Numbered from the stretch's first letter, positions 16,520 through 25,370 are shown. The stretch is DNA of 64,000 bases from Simiduia curdlanivorans (GCF_030409605.1 NZ_JAUFQG010000004.1:868001-932000); one strand, 5' to 3'. Made by a program: numbers and translations. Notes: generated from the letters alone by a model not told the origin.

Positions 16520-17405
16520 ATATCCCATCTAATTCATCCAAACTGTTGTAAGACAAAACTAACTTACCCTTACCCTTCGCAGTTTGCTGGACTTGCACCG
16601 GCACCCCAACATGCTCGGCTAAGCCCTCTTCGAGTTTGCGAATATCGGCACTGTTGGACTCGGCTGGAACAGCTTTGGTTTGATCCTGTTGCAACTTTCG
16701 AACTAGCGCTTCGGTCTGGCGCACGGAAAAGCCCTTAGCCACCACCTGCCGAGCCACTTCGCGCTGATCTATGTCGTCCAGCGTCAATAGGCAGCGAGCA
16801 TGACCCATCTCCAAATCACCGTGCTCGAGCATGATTTTGACGTCGTCTGTTAAGGCGATTAGTCGCAACAAATTAGTGACCGTAGTGCGCGACTTGCCCA
16901 CCGCATCGGCCACTTCCTGATGGGTTAAATCAAACTCATCCTGCAAACGCTTCAGCGCCACGGCCTCTTCGACAGGGTTGAGATCTTCGCGTTGAATATT
17001 TTCAATAAGCGCCATGGCAATGGCCGCTTCATCCGGCACGTCGCGAATAACCGCGGGAATTTTATCCAGCCCGGCAATTTGAGTGGCGCGCCAACGGCGC
17101 TCACCCGCAATAATTTCGTATTGCTGTTGGCCAGTGGTTCTATCACCGATGGGGCGCACAACGATGGGTTGCATCACACCCTGGGCTTTGATGGACGCAG
17201 CCAACTCTTCAAGCGCTTCGGAATGCATATCGCGGCGGGGCTGATATTTACCGCGCTGAATAAATTCAACCGGTATTTCCGCGAGCTTTCCATCGACGTA
17301 AGCAGCCTGTTCGGGTTTATCACCATCGGCGGCGGTAACCGCGGGTTTGCCTGCACCCAAAAGTGCATCCAAACCTCGCCCCAAACCTCTTTTCTTAGCT
17401 GCCAT
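16488..17405 (-). CDS. parB: Chromosome-partitioning protein ParB
   Basis: CTP-dependent DNA clamp that loads at parS and organises the origin region for segregation. The 305 residues begin KKRGLGRGLDALLG, the ParA-stimulating tail of chromosomal ParB. The CTP-binding ParB/Srx fold includes GERRWRATQIAGLDKIPA (about 102-119) and ENIQREDLNPVEEA (about 134-147). The helix-turn-helix is LTHQEVADAVGKSRTTVTNL (about 156-175). The C-terminal 50 residues form the dimer clamp. It lies 24 bases after parA. Two matching parS sites lie in recF, about 12 kb away. Confidence 0.97.
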   Translation of the reverse strand: MAAKKRGLGRGLDALLGAGKPAVTAADGDKPEQAAYVDGKLAEIPVEFIQRGKYQPRRDMHSEALEELAASIKAQGVMQPIVVRPIGDRTTGQQQYEIIAGERRWRATQIAGLDKIPAVIRDVPDEAAIAMALIENIQREDLNPVEEAVALKRLQDEFDLTHQEVADAVGKSRTTVTNLLRLIALTDDVKIMLEHGDLEMGHARCLLTLDDIDQREVARQVVAKGFSVRQTEALVRKLQQDQTKAVPAESNSADIRKLEEGLAEHVGVPVQVQQTAKGKGKLVLSYNSLDELDGILAHLRYKSDN

Positions 17406-17429
17406 TCGATATTTTCCTTTAAATTTTTA

Positions 17430-18227
17430 TCACTGCGCTTGTGGCACGGCTTGTTTTTGATGTGCTTCGTTTCTGCGCAGCATTTCACCGGCTAGTGCGA
17501 GATAAGCAATCGCACCTTTAGACTGGTTGTCGTAGGCCAACACAGGCTGGCCGAAAGAGGGCGCTTCCGCTAATCGAACATTGCGTGGAATGCAGGTGCG
17601 ATATAATTTTTCACCAAAATATTCGGTTAACTGCGCAGACACATCCACAGTTAAGCTGTTGCGTGGATCGTGCATGGTGCGCAAAATCCCCTCAATTACC
17701 AGTTCTGGGTTCAGCACTTCGGTAATTTGATTAATAGTTTCTACCAAGGCTGATAAACCTTCCAGTGCATAGTATTCACACTGCATGGGAATTATCACGC
17801 CCTGGCAGGCGGTCAAGGCATTCACGGTTAACATATTTAACGACGGCGGACAGTCTATCAACACGTAATCGTAACGGCCTGTAACTGGCTTCAGTGCTAT
17901 TTTTAAGCGCTGCTCTTTGTTGTCGATGGATAGTAATCTAACTTCGGCAGCGGTTAGGTCACCGTTCGCCGGTAGCACATCGTAGCCACCTGACTCGGAA
18001 TACTGGATAACATCCAAGAGCTTTGACTCGCCTAAGAGCACATCGTAAATCGATTCTTCTAATTCGTTTTTATCGATGCCGGAACCCATGGTCGCATTGC
18101 CCTGCGGGTCGAGATCTACCAGTAACACCTTTTTTTTTGTCGCCACTAAAGAGGCAGCCAAATTTACGCAGGTAGTTGTTTTTCCAACTCCGCCTTTTTG
18201 ATTCGTTATCGCGTAGATCTTACTCAC
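17430..18227 (-). CDS. parA: Chromosome-partitioning ATPase ParA (Soj)
   Basis: Walker-type ATPase that works with ParB to move origins apart. From the GTG at 18227 it has 265 residues beginning VSKIYAITNQKGGVGKTT, with the deviant Walker A near residue 11. DYVLIDCPPSLNMLTVNAL (about 117-135) is Walker B. A longer frame runs upstream into rsmG, but the GTG has AAGGAT eight bases in front and leaves 16 bases after rsmG. The next gene, parB, is its partner. Confidence 0.97.
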   Translation of the reverse strand: MSKIYAITNQKGGVGKTTTCVNLAASLVATKKKVLLVDLDPQGNATMGSGIDKNELEESIYDVLLGESKLLDVIQYSESGGYDVLPANGDLTAAEVRLLSIDNKEQRLKIALKPVTGRYDYVLIDCPPSLNMLTVNALTACQGVIIPMQCEYYALEGLSALVETINQITEVLNPELVIEGILRTMHDPRNSLTVDVSAQLTEYFGEKLYRTCIPRNVRLAEAPSFGQPVLAYDNQSKGAIAYLALAGEMLRRNEAHQKQAVPQAQ

Positions 18228-18243
18228 GGTTTTATCCTTATTA

Positions 18244-18891
18244 TCAAACGGGTCGGCGCGCACGGGAGATTTCGAGTAAATGCCTTTCCCCATCGCAACC
18301 GGGCACGTCGAGGGAATGACTGGCTTCGACAGTATAGTGTTTTGCCAAAACGCTCAACTCTGTTTCAGGGTATACACCTTTCATAGCCCAGAAGCGGCCA
18401 TTGTCGCTGAGTAAAGGCTCACAACCTTTTATCATATCTTCGATACTTGCAAAGGCACGGCTAATAACGCCATCAAATAAAGGCGTTGGTTTAAAATTTT
18501 CTACACGGGTGTTCGCTATCTGAACGTTACCTAACGCTAATTCAGTTTTTACCTGAAAAAGAAAACGGGTTTTTTTACCGTTACTATCGAGCAAAGTGTA
18601 GTGTTTTTCTGGGTTCATAATTGCCAAGGGGATACCGGGCAGGCCGCCACCGGTTCCCACATCAATGATGCGGTCACCTTTAACAAAGGGTTGCACTACT
18701 AAACTATCGAGTAAATGCCTAGAAACCATTTCCTCTCTATCGCGAATCGCTGATAGGTTATAAGCCTTATTCCACTTTTCAAATAAAACTAAGTAGCGAA
18801 CCAATTGCTGTTGCTGAAACACGGTCGCAGACAAATGAATTTTAGCTAAACCACGCTCTAGCTGATCTGAAAATAGTACACTCGAATCCAT
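18244..18891 (-). CDS. rsmG: 16S rRNA (guanine-527 N7) methyltransferase
   Basis: SAM-dependent methyltransferase that modifies G527 of 16S rRNA. The chosen ATG at 18891 gives 215 residues and leaves 13 bases after mnmG; the open frame reaches 18918 but would overlap mnmG. The SAM motif IIDVGTGGGLPGIPLAI lies near residue 67-83, and NLSAIRDREEMVSRHLLDSL (about 46-65) is typical of the family. Loss of this gene gives low-level streptomycin resistance in several bacteria. It sits between mnmG and parA as in Pseudomonas. Confidence 0.95.
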   Translation of the reverse strand: MDSSVLFSDQLERGLAKIHLSATVFQQQQLVRYLVLFEKWNKAYNLSAIRDREEMVSRHLLDSLVVQPFVKGDRIIDVGTGGGLPGIPLAIMNPEKHYTLLDSNGKKTRFLFQVKTELALGNVQIANTRVENFKPTPLFDGVISRAFASIEDMIKGCEPLLSDNGRFWAMKGVYPETELSVLAKHYTVEASHSLDVPGCDGERHLLEISRARRPV

Positions 18892-18904
18892 GGTGTGAAT
18901 TTTC

Positions 18905-20797
18905 CTAAACCGCTGCACTGCTTGGTTTTTTTAACAATCCGCGCTTTTTTAAATAGATCATTAGGAGAGAAACCGCAGCCGGCGTTACACCTGGAATTCG
19001 CGCGGCGCGAGCCAGCGTTTGCGGCTTGGCTTCCGACAACTTTTGTCGAACCTCATTGGATAAACCGTCAACCGCGGCATAATCTAAATTATCCGGCAAC
19101 AACATAGCCTCGTTGCTGCGCAGGCGATCGATATCTTCTTGTTGCCTATCAATATAGCCAGCGTATTTGATTGAAATTTCCACTTGTTCTGAAACAGCTT
19201 CATCCAATTTAGCATCGGAAACCTGTGCGATGTCTGCATACACAAGCTCAGGCCTTTTTAATAAATCGTGTAGGCTATATTCTCGCGTTAGCGGCGAGGC
19301 AATTTTTTGCTCAATTTTTTTCGCTTGCTCACTGCCAGCTTGCACCCAAGTTTCTTTCAAACGCTGCTGCTCTAAGGTGATAGCTTCGCGTTTTTCATTA
19401 AACGCCTGCCAGCGCGCATCGTTCACCAAGCCTAACTCGCGGCCCATTTCAGTAAGACGCAAATCGGCGTTGTCTTCACGCAACACTAAACGGTATTCGG
19501 CGCGGCTGGTAAACATGCGGTAGGGCTCTTGCGTGCCCAAGGTAATCAAGTCATCCACTAACACACCGAGGTAAGCTTGTTCGCGACCAGGACACCAAGC
19601 GGGTTTATTTTGTGCACGCAGCGCCGCGTTAGTACCAGCCAATAGGCCCTGCACGCCGGCTTCTTCGTAACCTGTGGTGCCGTTGATCTGGCCGGCAAAA
19701 AATAAGCCGGCTATGGCTTTGGTTTCGAAACTGTAATTCAAATCTTGCGGATTAAAATAGTCGTACTCAATGGCGTAGCCGGGGCGAATTATGTGTGCGT
19801 TTTCAAAGCCTGCGATAGAGCGCACTAAATTTAACTGCACATCAAACGGCAAACTGGTTGAAATTCCATTGGGGTACAATTCGTGTGTGGTCAAGCCCTC
19901 GGGCTCGATAAACACTTGGTGCTTGTCTTTATCAGCGAAGCGATGAATTTTGTCTTCGATGGACGGGCAGTAGCGCGGGCCAACACCTTTGATCACACCT
20001 GAGTACATGGGCGAACGATCGAGCCCGCCACGAATAATATCGTGGGTTTTTTCGTTGGTGTAGGTGATGTAGCAACAGCGCTGCTCCGGGTGATCAGCTC
20101 TGGAACCCATATACGACATGACTGGCCGTGGATCGTCGCCCCACTGAGGCTCGAGCCCACTGAAATCAACGGAGCGCGCATCGATACGCGGTGGGGTTCC
20201 GGTTTTGAGCCTTTCAACCCTGAGTGGAAGTTCGCGCAGTCGGCTTGCCAGAGCAATTGCCGGCGGGTCGCCAGCGCGACCGCCCGAGTAGTTTTCTAAA
20301 CCTATGTGTATTTTACCCGCGAGAAATGTGCCCGCTGTTAGCACCACCGACTGAGCGAAGAACTTCAGCCCCATTTGGGTGATTACGCCCTCAACCTGGT
20401 CGCCCTTAACGATGAGATCGTCCGCCGCTTGTTGGAATATCCAAAGGTTCGGTTGGTTTTCAAGGCTGTACCGAATGGCTGCTTTGTACAAAATTCTGTC
20501 GGCCTGGGCCCGGGTTGCCCGTACGGCTGGACCTTTGCGGGCATTCAACACGCGAAACTGGATGCCCGATTTATCCGTTGCCAATGCCATGGCACCACCC
20601 AGGGCATCAATCTCCTTCACCAAGTGGCTTTTTCCGATACCACCAATGGCCGGGTTACAAGACATTTGACCGAGGGTTTCGACATTGTGCGATAGCAATA
20701 GGGTTTTCATACCCATGCGCGCAGAGGCCAAACAAGCTTCTGTGCCAGCGTGTCCACCGCCAATAACGATGACGTCGAATTTCGTGGGGTAATCCAT
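18905..20797 (-). CDS. mnmG: tRNA uridine-34 5-carboxymethylaminomethyl modification enzyme, FAD subunit
   Basis: With MnmE, adds the carboxymethylaminomethyl group to the wobble uridine of several tRNAs. The 630 residues start with the FAD motif VIVIGGGHAGTEACLASARM (about 10-29). Other family marks are MSCNPAIGGIGKSHLVKEID (about 46-65), GTFLAGKIHIG (about 157) and the C-terminal helical domain ending in IPGVTPAAVSLLMIYLKKRG. It is the first gene of the mnmG-rsmG-parA-parB group and has its own promoter at 20831-20859. Confidence 0.97.
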   Translation of the reverse strand: MDYPTKFDVIVIGGGHAGTEACLASARMGMKTLLLSHNVETLGQMSCNPAIGGIGKSHLVKEIDALGGAMALATDKSGIQFRVLNARKGPAVRATRAQADRILYKAAIRYSLENQPNLWIFQQAADDLIVKGDQVEGVITQMGLKFFAQSVVLTAGTFLAGKIHIGLENYSGGRAGDPPAIALASRLRELPLRVERLKTGTPPRIDARSVDFSGLEPQWGDDPRPVMSYMGSRADHPEQRCCYITYTNEKTHDIIRGGLDRSPMYSGVIKGVGPRYCPSIEDKIHRFADKDKHQVFIEPEGLTTHELYPNGISTSLPFDVQLNLVRSIAGFENAHIIRPGYAIEYDYFNPQDLNYSFETKAIAGLFFAGQINGTTGYEEAGVQGLLAGTNAALRAQNKPAWCPGREQAYLGVLVDDLITLGTQEPYRMFTSRAEYRLVLREDNADLRLTEMGRELGLVNDARWQAFNEKREAITLEQQRLKETWVQAGSEQAKKIEQKIASPLTREYSLHDLLKRPELVYADIAQVSDAKLDEAVSEQVEISIKYAGYIDRQQEDIDRLRSNEAMLLPDNLDYAAVDGLSNEVRQKLSEAKPQTLARAARIPGVTPAAVSLLMIYLKKRGLLKKPSSAAV

Positions 20798-20813
20798 GGT
20801 GTGTTCAGAGCAT

Positions 20814-20822
20814 TGTGAAAAA
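20814..20822 (-). promoter_or_regulatory. DnaA box beside the mnmG start of transcription
   Basis: TGTGAAAAA fits the consensus TGTGNAWAA. It lies about 10 bases downstream of the mnmG promoter -10 element, where bound DnaA could block transcription. Confidence 0.4.
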
Positions 20823-20830
20823 GGGCGCCG

Positions 20831-20859
20831 ATTATATGCCTGTCTTTGAAATTGTTCAA
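20831..20859 (-). promoter_or_regulatory. Sigma-70 promoter of mnmG
   Basis: On the minus strand TTGAAC (20854-20859) and TATAAT (20831-20836) are 17 bases apart. The predicted start near 20824 gives a leader of about 27 bases to the mnmG ATG. Confidence 0.75.
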
Positions 20860-21155
20860 AAAAACATCTAGCGCATTTAATTAAGATTTATTCTTTATAA
20901 ATAATATATATGGAATATATATAGAGATACTTAAAGCTGTTGTTATATATAGTGCCGGCTTTTTCTGTGAGTAAGCTATTTTTCCCTTTTAAAAACAGTA
21001 ACTTATAGAAAGTATAAACCCCGTATAAGCGGGTCTTAAAACTTTGTGTAATAGGCGTTTAACGTGTGATTGAAATGGGCACTTATCCACTGCTCAAAAA
21101 TCACTCAGGTTATTTAGCCGATTTACTCAGTGTTTAACGGCAGGTTCTTCATGAG

Positions 21156-21164
21156 TTATCCACA
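21156..21164 (+). promoter_or_regulatory. Perfect DnaA box
   Basis: TTATCCACA, the high-affinity R1-type box. It is flanked by the near boxes TTATCCACT at 21083-21091 and, reversed, 21209-21217, a spacing of about 60-75 bases. Confidence 0.65.
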
Positions 21165-21277
21165 GAAAATAATTTTGTGGAAGTAAAATCGTTTTAAAAC
21201 AGCAGTTTAGTGGATAAACCTGTGAATGAGTGTTAATAACTTGCGGGTAAGCCGTTGATTAGGCTGTTATTTGGTCA

Positions 21278-21300
21278 AAGGAGACGGTTTTTGTCTCCTT
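21278..21300 (-). terminator. Probable terminator of mnmE
   Basis: AAGGAGAC (21278-21285) and GTCTCCTT (21293-21300) form a perfect eight-base-pair stem about 40 bases after the mnmE stop. There is no long U run after it on the minus strand, so efficiency is uncertain. Confidence 0.5.
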
Positions 21301-21339
21301 AAGAAAGCAGTTTTTTCTGATACTGGCGGGAAAGTATTT

Positions 21340-22722
21340 TCATTTCCCGATACAAAATGAGGAAAATATTTTCCCAAGTAACTCGTCTGCACTCATATTT
21401 CCCGTTATTTCGCCCAACGAATGTTGCGCAGCGCGTAGATCTTCAGCTAAAAGTTCACCGGCGCCATAGCCATTGAGCTGTCGTTCACCAGCGGTTAGGT
21501 GCTGTTTGCAGCGATTTAGAGCATCTAGGTGTCGCCTTCGAGCGGTAAAATTCCCCTCTGTGTTAGTGTTGAAGCCCATCACTTGCTTCAAATGATCTCT
21601 TAACTCCTCAAGCCCCGCCTGTGTTTTTGCGCTGATGCTAAGCGTTGCCGGTGCCTGACTGATCCAGCCTGTTTTTTGCCCCTGCAAATCCGCTTTGTTG
21701 TGTAGATAGGTGATTTTATTTTTATCCAGCAGCGGTGCTAGTGTGGGTATCAAGGTTTCGAGCGTTTCTGCGTTGGCTTTGTCTCGGGTCGGATCTTGCA
21801 CAATAAGGATGCGATCGGCCTGCAAAATCGCTTGTTGTGCTCGCTCTATGCCTATTGCTTCAACGATATCCGGGTTATCCCTTAGTCCTGCTGTATCTAT
21901 TATATGAAGCGGCATGCCGTCGATATGTATATGTTCTTTCAGGATGTCCCTGGTGGTGCCTTCTATATCCGTCACGATAGCCGTCTCCCGACCAGCTAAC
22001 GCATTCAACAGGCTGGACTTACCGGCATTGGGTCTTCCAGCGATAACCACCGTCATGCCTTCTCTTGTGAGCACGCCTTGCTGGGCTTCCTGTTCCACCA
22101 ATTCGAGGTTGTTCATGATGGCTTGTAGTTGGCGCGCTACATGACCATCGGATAGAAAGTCGATTTCCTCCTCGGGGAAATCGATGGCGGCTTCCACATA
22201 AATGCGCAGGTTAGTGAGCGATTCGAGTAATTCGTTAATTCGACGTGAAAATGCGCCTTGTAAACTATTTAAGGCGTTTTTAGCGGCCTGCTCTGATGAT
22301 GCATCAATCAAATCGGCTATGGCTTCGGCCTGGGTCAGATCCATTTTGTCATTCAGGAAGGCGCGCTCGGAAAATTCACCTGGCTTGGCTATGCGGGCGC
22401 CCAGACTGATGCAGTGGCTGAGTATCCAATCCAACACTATGGGGCCGCCGTGGCCCTGAAGCTCAACTACGTCTTCACCGGTGAAAGAGTGTGGGTTGGG
22501 GAAAAACAGGCTAATACCCTGATCGAGTATTTTGCCCTCGGCGCCGTAAAAGTTGCCGTAGTGGGCGTATCTCGGTTTTAGACTTTTGTGGGTTAGCTGC
22601 GCTCCTATCTTGGCAGACTGTTTGCCGGACAGGCGAATAATGCCAACGCCGCCTCTACCGGGCGCTGTCGCAATGGCAACAATGGTGTCTTTTTCAATAT
22701 GGGTTTTGGGGTTGCCAGTCAT
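21340..22722 (-). CDS. mnmE: tRNA modification GTPase MnmE
   Basis: GTPase partner of MnmG in wobble uridine modification. The 460 residues have an N-terminal folate-binding domain (about 1-125, beginning TIVAIATAPGRGGVGIIRLSG in two adjoining parts), a helical domain, and an inserted G domain with GRPNAGKSSLLNAL (about 230-243), a DIEGTTRD switch and the DTAG G3 motif. The C-terminus FCIGK is the CxGK motif whose cysteine is catalytic. A TATAAT at 22749-22754 (minus) lies 27 bases upstream of the ATG, but no good -35 element is seen at the right distance. A yidC terminator lies just before it. Confidence 0.97.
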   Translation of the reverse strand: MTGNPKTHIEKDTIVAIATAPGRGGVGIIRLSGKQSAKIGAQLTHKSLKPRYAHYGNFYGAEGKILDQGISLFFPNPHSFTGEDVVELQGHGGPIVLDWILSHCISLGARIAKPGEFSERAFLNDKMDLTQAEAIADLIDASSEQAAKNALNSLQGAFSRRINELLESLTNLRIYVEAAIDFPEEEIDFLSDGHVARQLQAIMNNLELVEQEAQQGVLTREGMTVVIAGRPNAGKSSLLNALAGRETAIVTDIEGTTRDILKEHIHIDGMPLHIIDTAGLRDNPDIVEAIGIERAQQAILQADRILIVQDPTRDKANAETLETLIPTLAPLLDKNKITYLHNKADLQGQKTGWISQAPATLSISAKTQAGLEELRDHLKQVMGFNTNTEGNFTARRRHLDALNRCKQHLTAGERQLNGYGAGELLAEDLRAAQHSLGEITGNMSADELLGKIFSSFCIGK

Positions 22723-22790
22723 CAGAGCGCCTCGTCGGTTGAGCGCTCATTATATAGAAGCAGGAAAAACAGTGATGCAAAGGCTGGCTA

Positions 22791-22816
22791 GAAAAAAGGG
22801 CGCTAAGAGCGCCCTT
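22791..22816 (-). terminator. Intrinsic terminator of yidC
   Basis: Arms AAGGGCGCT (22796-22804) and AGCGCCCTT (22808-22816) are perfect, with a three-base loop and a run of U on the minus-strand transcript. It lies just after the yidC stop codon. Confidence 0.9.
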
Positions 22817-22827
22817 GGTGGAGTTGA

Positions 22828-24489
22828 TTAGGCGGGATCGGCCGCCTCTATCTGTTTAGTGATGATGTATTGTTGAATAATAGAGATGGCATTGTTTGCT
22901 ACCCAGTACAAGACCAAACCGGCTGGGAACCACATGAACATGAATGTCATGAACAAGGGCATCATCTGCATAACCTTGGCCTGGGTCGGATCTGGTGGTG
23001 TTGGATTGAGTTTAAATTGCACAAACATGGTTAAACCCATGATAGCCGGCAAGATGAAATAGGGGTCGCGCACAGACAGATCCTGAATCCAGCCGAGGAA
23101 GGGCGTGTGGCGTAGTTCGACGCTTTCCATCAAAACCCAGTACAAAGAAATGAACACCGGCATCTGTACAAGTACCGGTAAACAGCCACCCATGGGGTTA
23201 ACTTTTTCCTTTTTGTACATCTTCATCAGCTCGGCAGACATCTTTTGCCGATCGTCGCCATAGCGCTCTTTTAGATCCGCCATCAAAGGGCCGAGCTTGC
23301 GCATTTTTGCCATAGACTTATAGCTGGCGGCTGATAGCGGGAAGAATATTGCTTTAATAACAATTGTTAATGCAATAATTGACCAACCCCAGTTACCAAT
23401 AAAACCGTAAATAAAGGTCAAAAATTGGAACAAAGGCTTAGCTATCCACCAAAGCCAGCCGTAATCCACGGTCAGGTCTAGGTAGGGAGATATTTCCTCC
23501 AGGGCATAGACATCTTTCGGTCCAACATAAAAAGAAGCTGAGGTTTGGCCTTCACTTCCCGGTGCGACTTTTAGCGCCGGCGTGGTGAACCCCATGAAAT
23601 ACATATCGCTGTTTTTTGATTTGCGTAGGGTAAAGGTATTTTGGCTTTCCGGGTTGGGAATCCAGGCGCTGATAAAATAGTGTTGCACCATGGCAACCCA
23701 ACCGCCTAACTCTTCAACCTTAATCGTTTTGGTTGCTTCGGCCATATCTTCGAAATCCACCTTGCGGTATTTTTCTTCCGTTGATGTGAGTGCTGCGCCA
23801 AGGTAAGGACTCATGCCTATGCCAACGTCGGTTGCCACAACGTGGGAATCTCTTTTTATTTGGCCATAGAGGTTGGCTTGCCAAGTATCAGCCGATTGGT
23901 TGTTAATCAAGTAACTCACGTCGACCAAGTAGCTGCCGCGGGTCAGGGTGAAGCGCTTGGTGATAGTTACAGCGTTTTGTTGGTAAACCAAATCAACGGA
24001 CACTGAGTCTTTACCGTCTTCTAACACCACATGATTGTTGCTAACACTAAAGACCGGCCGGTTGCCTTGTGCATCTGTGCCGTTCTGGCCCACTAAACCA
24101 CTTTGTGCCACATAGGTGTGGTCTTGGTTTTGGTTGAGCAGTACAAAAGGAGCGTCTTTTTCACCGAGTTTGGCGAGGTGCTTAGGTAGAGCGGCGTAAA
24201 CGATATCACCGCCTTGGGTGTCGATCTTAAGAATGACCGTGCCAGTACTGATAGTAACGAGCTGTTGTGATGCCTGGCTCACTGCAACTGGCTCGCCGCT
24301 GCTAACTACTGGGATTTCGTCATCGCCGGTTTCTGGCAGCGTTACCATGGGTGCCGACAGGGTGGTGCTTTGCTCTAAGGCAATTTGGGGTTTCTTCGCA
24401 TCTTGAAACGCGGCCCATTCTTTTACCAGCAGTAGGGCGGTTGCCACCATGCCGGCAATTAAGAGGTATTTAGTCCAATCTTTTTTCAT
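22828..24489 (-). CDS. yidC: Membrane protein insertase YidC
   Basis: Inserts and folds inner-membrane proteins, with or without SecYEG. From the ATG at 24489 it has 553 residues: an N-terminal membrane anchor (MKKDWTKYLLIAGMVATALL), a large periplasmic beta domain (about 60-340), and the conserved C-terminal five-helix core (FGSWGWSIIALT-like segment NWGWSIIALTIVIKAIFFPL near 364-383, and MGGCLPVLVQMPVFISLYWVL near 430). A longer frame begins 16 codons upstream but would run into yidD, whose stop already overlaps this start by 20 bases. AtpE and CoxA from this window are likely clients by family knowledge. Confidence 0.97.
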   Translation of the reverse strand: MKKDWTKYLLIAGMVATALLLVKEWAAFQDAKKPQIALEQSTTLSAPMVTLPETGDDEIPVVSSGEPVAVSQASQQLVTISTGTVILKIDTQGGDIVYAALPKHLAKLGEKDAPFVLLNQNQDHTYVAQSGLVGQNGTDAQGNRPVFSVSNNHVVLEDGKDSVSVDLVYQQNAVTITKRFTLTRGSYLVDVSYLINNQSADTWQANLYGQIKRDSHVVATDVGIGMSPYLGAALTSTEEKYRKVDFEDMAEATKTIKVEELGGWVAMVQHYFISAWIPNPESQNTFTLRKSKNSDMYFMGFTTPALKVAPGSEGQTSASFYVGPKDVYALEEISPYLDLTVDYGWLWWIAKPLFQFLTFIYGFIGNWGWSIIALTIVIKAIFFPLSAASYKSMAKMRKLGPLMADLKERYGDDRQKMSAELMKMYKKEKVNPMGGCLPVLVQMPVFISLYWVLMESVELRHTPFLGWIQDLSVRDPYFILPAIMGLTMFVQFKLNPTPPDPTQAKVMQMMPLFMTFMFMWFPAGLVLYWVANNAISIIQQYIITKQIEAADPA

Positions 24490-24724
24490 GTTGTTTGCCG
24501 TTATCGGAATGAATATCGGGTACCGGGTCAAAACCACCCGCGTGCCAAGGGTGGCATTTTATAAGGCGGGCGAACATTAAATAACCCCCTTTTATAACAC
24601 CGTGCTTATTTATTGCTTCTTCTGCGTAATAGGAGCAGGTCGGGTGGAAGCGACATTGGTTACCAACCCAGGGGCTCAGCACAAAACGGTAGATTTTGAT
24701 TATTCTAACCATCAACCATTTCAT
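24470..24724 (-). CDS. yidD: Membrane protein insertion efficiency factor YidD
   Basis: Small protein that aids YidC-dependent insertion. The 84 residues carry the family signature CRFHPTCSYYAEEAINKHG (about 23-41) followed by WHAGGFDPVPD. Its start overlaps the 3' end of rnpA by four bases and its end overlaps the start of yidC, a tightly coupled arrangement conserved in many bacteria. Confidence 0.95.
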   Translation of the reverse strand: MKWLMVRIIKIYRFVLSPWVGNQCRFHPTCSYYAEEAINKHGVIKGGYLMFARLIKCHPWHAGGFDPVPDIHSDNGKQHEKRLD

Positions 24725-25092
24725 GGCTGTGGCGCTTCTTTAGCTTTTTTCGCTAGACGTTTGAGTTGTTGTTCTAGCTGCTTGGTTATGGTTTCGTTAT
24801 CGAGTTGATCCAAACCGCGACGGGTTAGAAAAACGCAGTCTATAGCGGGTAGCTCGTGTTGCAGATGTCGAAAGGCTTCGCGCACGAGTCGTTTGATACG
24901 GTTGCGCTGAACGGCAAGCTTGATATTTTTTTTGGCGATAACTAACCCGAGTCGCGGTGCTGATAGCCCGTTACTGGATGCCAAAAACATAAAATATTGG
25001 TGTGATGCGCGAAAGGTTGCCTGATCGAAAACAGGCTTGAAGTCACTGGGGGTCAGTAGACGCAGCGATTTGCTGAACGTAAAACTGGGCAC
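24721..25092 (-). CDS. rnpA: Ribonuclease P protein component
   Basis: Protein subunit of RNase P, which trims tRNA 5' ends together with the RNA encoded by rnpB elsewhere. The 123 residues contain LGLVIAKKNIKLAVQRNRIK (about 47-66) and the RNA-binding RNRIKRLVREAFR motif. The C-terminal tail rich in lysine (LEQQLKRLAKKAKEAPQP) is longer than in E. coli. It follows rpmH by 20 bases. Confidence 0.95.
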   Translation of the reverse strand: MPSFTFSKSLRLLTPSDFKPVFDQATFRASHQYFMFLASSNGLSAPRLGLVIAKKNIKLAVQRNRIKRLVREAFRHLQHELPAIDCVFLTRRGLDQLDNETITKQLEQQLKRLAKKAKEAPQP

Positions 25093-25112
25093 CCCAGAAC
25101 CTCGAGAGGTGA

Positions 25113-25250
25113 TTAAGCAGCTACCAGTTGCTTACGACCTTTGGAGCGACGTGCTGCCAGAACCTTGCGACCGCCTTTGGTAGCCATGCGAGCACGGAAA
25201 CCGTGAACTCGAGCGCGCTTTAGGTTGCTGGGCTGAAATGTTCTTTTCAT
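25113..25250 (-). CDS. rpmH: 50S ribosomal protein L34
   Basis: Short basic ribosomal protein, 45 residues by my translation of the minus strand: it begins MKRTFQPSNLKRARVHGF and continues RARMATKGGRKVL, the L34 signature. It ends KQLVAA. Its promoter is at 25342-25370. It starts the rpmH-rnpA-yidD-yidC operon and diverges from dnaA across the origin candidate. Confidence 0.97.
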   Translation of the reverse strand: MKRTFQPSNLKRARVHGFRARMATKGGRKVLAARRSKGRKQLVAA

Positions 25251-25341
25251 GGAACTAAAACCTGCCAAATATTGAGCTTGGATATCAACGCGTTTGGTTT
25301 ATTTATCGAAATAAATTTGCCGGAACGCGAAAAGAGGGCGG

Positions 25342-25370
25342 ATTCTAAAGAATTGTTGCCGGTAAAGCAA
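25342..25370 (-). promoter_or_regulatory. Sigma-70 promoter of the rpmH-rnpA operon
   Basis: On the minus strand TTGCTT (25365-25370) and TAGAAT (25342-25347) are 17 bases apart, about 92 bases before the rpmH ATG. Confidence 0.65.

Larger units (their letters stand above)
20798..21339. other. AT-rich gap with DnaA boxes; second origin-like region
   Basis: This 542-base gap between mnmG and mnmE has no gene. It contains DnaA-box matches at 20814-20822 (TGTGAAAAA, reverse of TTTTTCACA) and 21156-21164 (TTATCCACA, perfect), two boxes with one mismatch at 21083-21091 and 21209-21217 (both TTATCCACT), and a very AT-rich stretch at 20875-20955. GATTTATTCTTTA at 20885-20897 agrees with the E. coli oriC 13-mer at 11 of 13 positions. 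In enterobacteria oriC lies next to mnmG (gidA). Gene orientation favours the rpmH-dnaA gap as the working origin, so this may be an older or secondary DnaA-binding region. Confidence 0.5.

Noticed and set aside
16992..17495. 167-codon open frame on the plus strand
   Set aside because: Lies opposite parB and the end of parA; no recognisable motif.
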